From: Delphinus delphis
Lineage: Eukaryota > Chordata > Mammalia > Artiodactyla > Delphinidae
Assembly: GCF_949987515.2 (NCBI RefSeq)
Contig: NC_082689.1
Location: 2,856,001-2,920,000, forward strand
DNA length: 64,000 nucleotides
Direction of reading: 5' to 3'
The translations under genes and the position numbers were made by a program. Position 1 is the stretch's first letter. Each line of letters opens with the position of its first letter. Below are positions 60,750 to 64,000 of this stretch, piece after piece. The notes under the pieces were generated by a model. It searched no databases. It saw only the letters and a list, made by a program, of their open reading frames with translations, and was not told the DNA's origin.

Positions 60750-61512
60750 TTAGAGATGCAGAAACCAAGAGTCAAGGTGGATGACCAGCCCAAGGCTGCT
60801 GGCTGCTCTGTAGGGACCTGGGTCTGTGCCTCAGCTCTGACCACTCCAAGGAACCTGGAACCTATCAGGGTCCATGCCCCTGTGCAGTGCCCCCTCGGTG
60901 GAGGGACATGGGGGGGAGGAAGGACAGATTAACCCTGAGGCTCAGAACAGCCAGGCCTCTGGGCCAGGGGAGCCCAGGGCTCTGTCTCCAGGACTGCTGC
61001 CGGGCAGGCCAGTGTCGGCAGGTGGCAGGGGAGGGCTTGTCTACCTACCACCTCGCTGGTGAGAACCTCCCGGGCACAGAACCAAGTGTCTGCAGATACC
61101 CGGCTCCCATGGCTGCGCTAAAGTGAAATGAAAATCAGAACTCGGTGTATCATCTTCATAGAAAAACTACAGACTATCTACTAGGGAGATGACGTTACCT
61201 TAAGTAGGGTAATTTATTTTAAATGGAAAGGAAATTTAAACAAAATCATCTAAAATTACATGATTAACACTGGAAGTGTTGGTAGAAAACGAGTATATTC
61301 TTTAAAAAACAAAGCCCTTGAGACGTTCTAAAGCTTTCCTATTTCTAAATATTTCATGAAGAAATTTAGAAACGGTCCTGCAGGAGGACAGGGAGAAGCT
61401 GAAGGTGCTGCAGAGGCTCCAGCCCAGGTTCACAGACAGGCAGAGGCAGGAGCTGCAGGACGTCCACCCGTGGATGCGGTCGGGCGGGCTGCCCGCGGCC
61501 TTCGACGTGGCG
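36911..61512 (+). CDS. PER2: Period circadian regulator 2 (PER2), 21 coding exons, 3' end outside window
   Basis: PER2 is a core repressor of the mammalian clock. It binds CRY and CK1 delta/epsilon, enters the nucleus and inhibits CLOCK:BMAL1. The joined exons give an open frame of 1228 codons with no stop and consistent splice phases. Domains in order: leucine-rich NES (about 109-122), PAS-A (about 180-247), PAS-B (about 319-385) and PAC (about 393-436), second NES (about 460-471), SSGYGS beta-TrCP-type degron (479-484), CK1-binding segments (about 586-615 and 732-760), phosphoswitch serines spaced by three (667, 670, 673, 676, 679), basic NLS (794-810), proline-rich region (about 815-1000), LLRLL box (1071-1075) and CRY-binding tail (from about 1120). 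Human PER2 has 1255 residues over 23 exons. Here about the last 50 residues, including the zinc-binding cysteines of the CRY-binding tail, are missing only because the window ends. The ATG has A at -3. Numbering matches human up to about residue 470 as I recall it. Confidence 0.97.
37653..37715 (+). CDS. PER2: PER2 exon 3 (residues 77-97)
   Basis: A 63-base exon with acceptor TTCTTTTAG and donor GTAAGA, phase 2 on both sides. It encodes [20 protein letters not shown], equivalent to the human segment that reads PDTFSLMMAKSEHNPSTSGC. Because its length is a multiple of three, skipping it would keep the frame. Confidence 0.93.
38099..38210 (+). repeat. Tandem duplication in intron 3
   Basis: Two copies of a roughly 50-60 base unit that shares CCGAGAGGCCTGACCCCGTC and CTCTGTCTAAACAGGCGC. 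The first copy has about 13 extra bases. Each unit ends in a good-looking acceptor (CTCTGTCTAAACAG). Confidence 0.85.
38700..38854 (+). CDS. PER2: PER2 exon 4: nuclear export signal (residues 98-149)
   Basis: The acceptor ends CTCCGTAG and the donor is GTACGT. The exon encodes the leucine-rich export signal [12 protein letters not shown] (about residues 111-122) and the conserved [12 protein letters not shown] end. It enters in phase 2 and leaves in phase 1. The change of LATLKYAL to LLTLKYAL is the only notable difference from human in its second half. Confidence 0.96.
38855..40712 (+). other. PER2: PER2 intron 4
   Basis: Holds one CHR-1 SINE (39253-39470) and otherwise unique sequence. No further exon was found. 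Confidence 0.7.
39253..39470 (+). mobile_element. CHR-1 SINE in PER2 intron 4
   Basis: Head GGGGGGCTCTCCTGGTGTCG (mutated), then the standard CHR-1 body and an (AAAAC)n tail. AAATAATGT repeats at the flanks. Confidence 0.92.
40713..40834 (+). CDS. PER2: PER2 exon 5: lead into PAS-A (residues 150-190)
   Basis: The acceptor ends TCTCCTACAG and the donor is GTAAGT, leaving in phase 0. It encodes [16 protein letters not shown] and [16 protein letters not shown], the linker and first helix before PAS-A. Human has alanine where the last codon here reads valine (V190). Confidence 0.95.
41840..42041 (+). CDS. PER2: PER2 exon 6: PAS-A core (residues 191-257)
   Basis: The acceptor ends CCATTCCAG and the donor is GTGAGG. 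The exon encodes most of PAS-A, with [18 protein letters not shown] and [15 protein letters not shown] well kept. PAS-A helps PER dimerise and interact. The far end ([18 protein letters not shown]) differs at several residues from human. No stop or frameshift is present. Confidence 0.96.
42042..44131 (+). other. PER2: PER2 intron 6
   Basis: A 2.1-kb intron. The GC-rich part at 42360-43580 has chance frames up to 264 codons (42405-43199) with no domain. The AT-rich part at 43600-43900 shows nothing recognised. Confidence 0.65.
44132..44183 (+). CDS. PER2: PER2 exon 7 (residues 258-274)
   Basis: A short 52-base exon with acceptor TTTCTTTTAG and donor GTAAGC. It encodes [17 protein letters not shown] between PAS-A and PAS-B, nearly the same as human (V for M). 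Phase 1 in, phase 2 out. Confidence 0.95.
44410..44535 (-). mobile_element. Short tRNA-derived SINE in PER2 intron 7
   Basis: Reverse orientation. GATCTTAGTTCCCTGACTCG and the right-hand head complement GCCAGGGAATTCCC are diagnostic. CAAGC(G/C)GAGTT repeats at the flanks. Confidence 0.85.
45260..45402 (+). CDS. PER2: PER2 exon 8: first nuclear-receptor box region (residues 275-322)
   Basis: The acceptor ends CCTCTGCAG and the donor is GTAACG. It encodes [15 protein letters not shown] and [10 protein letters not shown]. At residues 308-312 it reads LCCVL, where mouse and human PER2 carry the LCCLL nuclear-receptor box. The valine codon is at 45366-45368. Phase 2 in, phase 1 out. Confidence 0.95.
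45403..47022 (+). other. PER2: PER2 intron 8
   Basis: Unique sequence, pyrimidine-rich at 45420-46050 and AT-rich afterwards. No exon or clear repeat was found. Confidence 0.6.
47023..47101 (+). CDS. PER2: PER2 exon 9: start of PAS-B (residues 323-348)
   Basis: A 79-base exon with acceptor TTCTTTCAG and donor GTAAGC. It encodes [20 protein letters not shown] and QDVDE, the first strands of PAS-B, which mediates PER homodimer contacts. It differs from human by one residue (S for T in THTPN). Confidence 0.96.
47102..49306 (+). other. PER2: PER2 intron 9
   Basis: A 2.2-kb intron, the largest in the PAS-B part. Chance frames at 47410-48599 lack domains. Nothing else is recognised. Confidence 0.6.
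49307..49413 (+). CDS. PER2: PER2 exon 10: PAS-B (residues 349-384)
   Basis: The acceptor ends CTTTGCAG. The donor is GTAGGT, with G rather than A at +4, so it is weaker than its neighbours. It encodes [20 protein letters not shown] and [15 protein letters not shown], almost the same as human. Phase 2 in, phase 1 out. Confidence 0.96.
50008..50161 (+). CDS. PER2: PER2 exon 11: end of PAS-B and PAC motif (residues 385-435)
   Basis: The acceptor ends TCTCCTAG and the donor is GTGAGT. It encodes [20 protein letters not shown] and [20 protein letters not shown], the PAC motif that completes the PAS-B fold. Strong conservation with conservative changes only. Confidence 0.97.
50369..50477 (+). CDS. 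PER2: PER2 exon 12: second nuclear export signal (residues 436-472)
   Basis: The acceptor ends CCACGCAG and the donor is GTGGGT. The upstream intron is only 207 bases. It encodes [19 protein letters not shown] and the export helix [13 protein letters not shown] (about 460-472). It leaves in phase 0. Confidence 0.95.
51198..51323 (+). CDS. PER2: PER2 exon 13: beta-TrCP-type degron (residues 473-514)
   Basis: A 126-base exon, in phase 0 on both sides, with acceptor TCTCCCCAG and donor GTACGT. It encodes [14 protein letters not shown] and [20 protein letters not shown] (479-484) is the site whose CK1 phosphorylation recruits beta-TrCP for PER2 turnover. The following human DSRRRR stretch is reduced to DPCRGR. 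Confidence 0.95.
51781..51865 (+). CDS. PER2: PER2 exon 14 (residues 515-542)
   Basis: An 85-base exon with acceptor TTTCTTCCAG and donor GTAACA. It encodes [16 protein letters not shown] and [12 protein letters not shown], the lysine-rich linker. The ends (EICKNG, ESGEQK) match human and the middle is variable, as expected for a disordered region. Confidence 0.93.
52338..52500 (+). CDS. PER2: PER2 exon 15: first CK1-binding segment (residues 543-596)
   Basis: The acceptor ends TCCTCCAG. The donor is GTGCGG, the weakest in the gene, and the next intron is only 86 bases. The N-terminal half is poorly conserved. The end, [13 protein letters not shown] (about 585-597), is the conserved start of the CK1-binding domain that docks CK1 delta/epsilon. 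Confidence 0.94.
52501..52586 (+). other. PER2: PER2 intron 15, 86 bases
   Basis: A very short intron with the weak donor GTGCGG and acceptor CGCCCACAG. It contains no in-frame stop, but its length is not a multiple of three. Retention would run on in a shifted frame that ends at a stop at 52619-52621. Confidence 0.85.
52587..52711 (+). CDS. PER2: PER2 exon 16 (residues 597-638)
   Basis: The acceptor ends CGCCCACAG and the donor is GTACCT. It encodes [18 protein letters not shown] and then a more variable stretch ending PGPHAA. It continues the first CK1-binding segment. Phase 2 in, phase 1 out. Confidence 0.94.
53527..53691 (+). CDS. PER2: PER2 exon 17: phosphoswitch (FASP) region (residues 639-693)
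   Basis: A 165-base exon with acceptor CTTATAAAG (purine-rich just before AG) and donor GTACGC. It encodes the CK1 phosphoswitch [20 protein letters not shown], with serines 667, 670, 673, 676 and 679 spaced by three. S667 matches human S662, the residue mutated in familial advanced sleep phase. The residue before it is Q666, where human and mouse have E. Being a multiple of three, the exon could be skipped in frame. Confidence 0.95.
53700..53753 (+). repeat. 30-bp tandem duplication beside the exon 17 donor
   Basis: CTGCTCCTTGGGCGATGTCA followed by GGA occurs twice with a 30-base period, starting only 9 bases after the donor. Confidence 0.9.
54544..54604 (+). repeat. 33-bp tandem duplication in intron 17
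   Basis: CATGCTGTGGGCATCGTGAA plus GGAATCTT occurs at 54544-54571 and 54577-54604. It ends about 105 bases before exon 18. Confidence 0.9.
54709..54963 (+). CDS. PER2: PER2 exon 18: second CK1-binding segment (residues 694-778)
   Basis: A 255-base exon with acceptor TCTGTTACAG and donor GTAAGT. The strongly conserved part is [14 protein letters not shown], then [19 protein letters not shown] (about 728-760), the second helical CK1-binding motif. Phase 1 on both sides. Confidence 0.96.
54964..57001 (+). other. PER2: PER2 intron 18
   Basis: A 2-kb intron. GC-rich chance frames occupy 55212-56555 on both strands (up to 193 codons) without domains. No repeats are recognised with confidence. Confidence 0.6.
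57002..57822 (+). CDS. PER2: PER2 exon 19: NLS and proline-rich region (residues 779-1052)
   Basis: The largest exon, 821 bases, with acceptor TTATTTTAG and donor GTAAGG. It starts [20 protein letters not shown] and carries the bipartite basic NLS (794-810). A long Pro/Ala/Ser-rich stretch follows, with landmarks [36 protein letters not shown] and [18 protein letters not shown]. It is GC-rich and varies in length between mammals. No frame break is seen. Confidence 0.96.
57823..58927 (+). other. PER2: PER2 intron 19
   Basis: A 1.1-kb unique intron with overlapping chance frames at 58342-58745. No gene. Confidence 0.65.
58928..59114 (+). CDS. PER2: PER2 exon 20: second nuclear-receptor box (residues 1053-1114)
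   Basis: The acceptor ends TTCCCAAAG and the donor is GTATGT. It encodes [20 protein letters not shown] with LLRLL at 1071-1075, equivalent to the LLNLL nuclear-receptor box of mouse PER2, and then a Ser/Gly-rich stretch ending [11 protein letters not shown]. The box keeps its three leucines. Phase 0 in, phase 1 out. Confidence 0.95.
59986..60188 (+). repeat. 18-bp minisatellite in PER2 intron 20, 11 copies
   Basis: Eleven complete units of (A/C)AGGTCAGCGCAGGAGTC plus a partial twelfth, very homogeneous. A-type and C-type units largely alternate (A,A,C,A,A,C,A,C,A,C,A), and the second unit has one GAGC variant. Every unit holds AGGTCA. The array ends 30 bases before exon 21. Because the period is a multiple of three, all frames over it tend to be open. 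Confidence 0.97.
60189..60217 (+). promoter_or_regulatory. Branch-point and acceptor region of exon 21
   Basis: TTTTGACCTG gives a plausible branch adenosine about 25 bases from the AG, followed by TTTGTGTTTTAAAG. The minisatellite abuts this short region directly. Confidence 0.5.
60218..60407 (+). CDS. PER2: PER2 exon 21: start of CRY-binding tail (residues 1115-1177)
   Basis: The acceptor ends GTTTTAAAG and the donor is GTAACC. It encodes [20 protein letters not shown] and [20 protein letters not shown], the start of the C-terminal domain that wraps around CRY. A minisatellite ends 30 bases before the exon, and the same frame stays open through it. Confidence 0.96.
60704..60748 (+). repeat. 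(GT)n microsatellite in PER2 intron 21
   Basis: About 22 pure GT units, about 300 bases after exon 21. Likely polymorphic. Confidence 0.97.
61362..61512 (+). CDS. PER2: PER2 exon 22: CRY-binding helix (residues 1178-1228)
   Basis: The frame requires the acceptor at CATGAAG (AG 61360-61361), giving [20 protein letters not shown] and then [16 protein letters not shown]. This matches the long human CRY-binding helix. A second AG 8 bases downstream (61368-61369) would shift the frame. The donor is GTGAGC and the exon ends in phase 0 at DVA. The last exon does not occur before 64000. Confidence 0.95.
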
Positions 61513-61631
61513 GTGAGCTCTGGAGCGGGTTTTCTGACTTTGCGTTAAAAGGCACTGTGATGAGAAAGCTCTGTGCTGTCTTTGCAACTGTTCTGTTCAT
61601 TTAAAACTTCTAAGATTAAAAGTTCATTAAA

Positions 61632-61836
61632 GGGCTTCCCTGGTGGCCCGGTGGTTGAGAGTCCACCTGCCGATGCAGGGGACGTGGGTTCGTGCCCCGG
61701 TCCGGGAAGATCCCACATGCCGCGGAGCGGCTGGGCCCGTGATCCACGGCCACTGAGCCTGCGCGTCCGGAGCCTGTGCTCCGCAACGGGAGAGGCCACA
61801 GCGGTGAGAGGCCCGTGTGCCGCAAAAAAAAAAAAA
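61632..61836 (+). mobile_element. CHR-1 SINE in the last PER2 intron
   Basis: GGGCTTCCCTGGTGGCCCGG head, almost consensus body and a poly-A tail. AAAAGTTCATTAAA flanks both ends, so it is probably young. Confidence 0.95.
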
Positions 61837-63091
61837 AAAGTTCATTAAAAAAAAAAAATACCACCACACTGTTAGGTTTCCTTCAAAGAACTTTCTTCCA
61901 ATGGCTTTTCAACACTGTTTCCAAAAAGGTCTCCTAAATATCTAGTCTCAATCACATGCTGAAATTTGAATTTTTTTTCTTTCAATTCTGTTTCCAGTGA
62001 AAACACCCACACACACACTTCCTCTGTCATAAACCCTCAACATCCACGTAGACCATTAAGTAACAGGGAGACAGCAGGTCTCCACCCTCCCTCCCACTCT
62101 CACCAGCCTGCCCCTCCTGTCTCTGTTCCTTCCCGAGGGTCCCAGAGGTGTCACTGTACCCCAGCTCCTCTCCCCCGCTCCCCTCAGAGCACCCCCATAC
62201 CAGCACTGCCCGGGAGGCTGCTCTCGTCAAGGCCTCCAGGTCCAGCAGCTGAATCCACTGACGTCTCCGTCCTCACCCTAACCGACCCACTCGCGGCATT
62301 CAGCGACGGCCGGCCCCTCCTCTGAGAGCACCCCTCCCTTGGCCCCGGCCCCTTGGCCCCTCGCTCTTGTACCCATCAGTGTGGATGCGCCCAGGCTCAG
62401 GGTTTGCACCTTCCTCTTCTGTCTACACTCCCTCTGGCGCTGTCAGCTCTCTCCTCCTGACCGAAAGCAGTGTCTCCGTGCCGAGACTCCCTAGCGTCCA
62501 CCTCTGTCGAACTTCATCTGCTGTCCTGGTTATGCTCAGAGAGAGCCAGCCCACCCACTGTCTTCCCACCCACTCAAGGGTGACTCCATCACCCCTCTTG
62601 CTCGGTCCACAGCCCTCTGGACTCTCTTTCTGTCGTGCCCCATCCAGTCCACTAGCAGGTCCTACTGGCTTGACCTTCAAGGTGGCTGGAAACCAGCCCC
62701 TTCCCATCACCTCCAGCATCACCACCCTGGTCCACGCCACAGTGCTGCTTCACCTGATTGTCACAGTATCCCCCCCCCCGCTGCACTCTGTTCCCCCTTG
62801 TCCCCTACAGTGAGATCACGTCACCCCTCAGCTCTGAGCCCTTCCAGCGGTGCCCCTTCTCAATCAGAATAAATTGCTGCAAAGCTGTTAAAATATGACA
62901 CCCCCTCCCCACAGCTCCCATCTCCCCTCACTCCCTCCTCTCCAGTTGTTCCCTGAAATCATTGAGCAGGCTTCTGCCTCAGGGCCTTTGCACCTGCCCT
63001 TCCCTCTGCTTGGACTCCTCTTTCCTCAGACAGACACATGGCTCACTCCAGCTTCCTTCAAGTCTTTTTTTTCACATGCTGCTGTGTTATT

Positions 63092-63573
63092 TCTCTAATA
63101 CTACCTAGCAAATAACCCCAAAGCTTAGGAGCTTAAAATAATAATCATTTATCATCTCCCACTGTTTCTTTGGGTTGGGAATTTAAGAGCAACTTAGCTG
63201 GGTGGTTCTGGCTCAGGGTCTCTCCTGAGGGCGAAGGTGAGATGTTGGCCGGGGCTCGTGCCATCTGAAGACAGGATGGTGACAGGAAGATCCCCTTCCA
63301 AGGAGGCTCCCTCACGTGCCTGCACCTTGGTGCTGGCTGTTGGCAGGAGGCCTCAGTTCCTTGCCGTGTGGATCTGTCCATCGGGCTGCTTGTGTGTCCT
63401 CATGACACGATCCCGGCCTCCCCAGAGAGAACCGAGGGGCTGCAGTGCCTGTTACGACCCACGTGTCACCGGCATCACCTCCTCTTCGTTAGTGGCAGGT
63501 CACCGAGTCCAGGCCTCCCGCTTCTGAGGAAGGGGTGTCAAAGAATTCGTGGGCGTATTTTAAAACCACTACA
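63092..63573 (-). mobile_element. Ancient LTR-like interspersed repeat
   Basis: AAATAACCCCAAAGCTTAGG, TTAGCTGGGTGGTTCTGGCT, TTGGCAGGAGGCCTCAGTTC and a closing AAAACCACTACA match a common mammalian LTR-type repeat that I recognise by pattern. The family name is not certain and neither is the orientation. Confidence 0.5.
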
Positions 63574-63729
63574 GTCACTCTCTCAGTGGAACGTCAGTAA
63601 AATTACAGACGTCCTCACATGCCTCATTCCGTGTCAGCCCCGCATTTCCCATCTTTTAATACACTGTGGAGCATTTCTCATTCGGCTACTAGGAGATCAC
63701 CTCCGCTGGGACACAGATTTTCCTCTTTG

Positions 63730-63925
63730 TTCACTGCTGACTCCCAGTGCTTAGAACGTGCCTGGAACACGACAGGTGCTTAACAGATGGGAAATGAACA
63801 AATGAGACAGTGCGTTGTTGCTGTCCCATTCTACAGATTAGAAAACTGAGGTTAGAGAAGGTCGGTAGCAACTCCAGGTCCCACAGGCAGAAAGAGGAGG
63901 AGCTGGCACTAGAGCCTCTGGTTGA
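63730..63925 (+). repeat. L2 / MIR-type fragment
   Basis: GTGCTTAGAACGTGCCTGG (L2-like) runs into CATTCTACAGATTAGAAAAC with TGAGGTTAGAGAAG (MIR-like). Old and diverged. Confidence 0.65.
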
Positions 63926-64000
63926 TGCTGTCCCCTCGCTATGCACAGCCACCTCGAAGACAAGGGAGGGGCCTGGGGAGCTGGGAGCAGGGACCTCTTG

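Larger units (their letters stand above)
61513..64000 (+). other. PER2: Start of the last PER2 intron
   Basis: No sequence resembling the last PER2 exon occurs here. It contains a CHR-1 SINE (61632-61836), pyrimidine-rich L2-like sequence (about 62480-63070), an ancient LTR-like repeat (63092-63573) and an L2/MIR piece (63730-63925). Confidence 0.7.

Noticed and set aside
61362..61604. Apparent frameshift at PER2 exon 22 when the ATTTAG acceptor (61368-61369) is used
   Set aside because: The GAAG acceptor 8 bases upstream restores the conserved RNLE start in the right phase, so the gene is not broken.
61513..64000. Search for the last PER2 exon
   Set aside because: No frame resembling the end of PER2 occurs. 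The exon most likely lies past the window rather than being lost.

Overview
The window is a piece of a mammalian nuclear genome, almost certainly a cetacean. About a dozen tRNA-derived SINEs of the CHR type, which belong to whales, hippos and ruminants, lie across it. Many are the short, nearly uniform CHR-1 form that is abundant in whales and dolphins. Several keep clear target-site duplications. The rest of the repeat content (L1, L2, MIR, MLT1 and an old endogenous retrovirus) is ordinary for a placental mammal.

The only gene I recognise is PER2 (period circadian regulator 2), on the + strand. It fills the right-hand 38 kb. A CpG-rich promoter at about 25560-25722 carries a D-box, two CCAAT boxes and the tandem E-prime-box/E-box-like element typical of PER2. 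Non-coding exon 1 ends at 25847. After an 11-kb intron, coding starts at 36911 in exon 2 and runs through exon 22 (ends 61512). All 21 coding exons have GT/AG borders and compatible phases, and they join into an unbroken frame of 1228 codons. The expected last exon (end of the CRY-binding tail, 3' UTR) is not seen and should lie beyond 64000.

Layout: 1-25.5 kb is intergenic and repeat-rich, with no supportable gene. It holds SINEs, L1 pieces, and at 9.1-11.9 kb a decayed retroviral pol region split by an MLT1-like LTR. 25.5-25.85 kb is the promoter and exon 1. 25.85-36.9 kb is intron 1, with a cluster of possible regulatory motifs near 28.5-28.7 kb and a 2-kb 5'-truncated L1 at 30.8-32.8 kb. 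36.9-61.5 kb is the exon-dense PER2 body. 61.5-64 kb is the start of the last intron.

The most striking unexplained structure is an 18-bp minisatellite (about 11 copies, 59986-60188) ending 30 bases before exon 21. Every copy carries the nuclear-receptor half-site AGGTCA, and six junctions give TCAAGGTCA. It is open in frame with exon 21, so a cryptic acceptor at 59980 would add 79 residues in frame. Other points for follow-up are a changed nuclear-receptor box (LCCVL instead of LCCLL), a glutamine before the first phosphoswitch serine, and a two-AG acceptor at exon 22. Comparisons with human and mouse PER2 are from memory of those proteins, not from an alignment.
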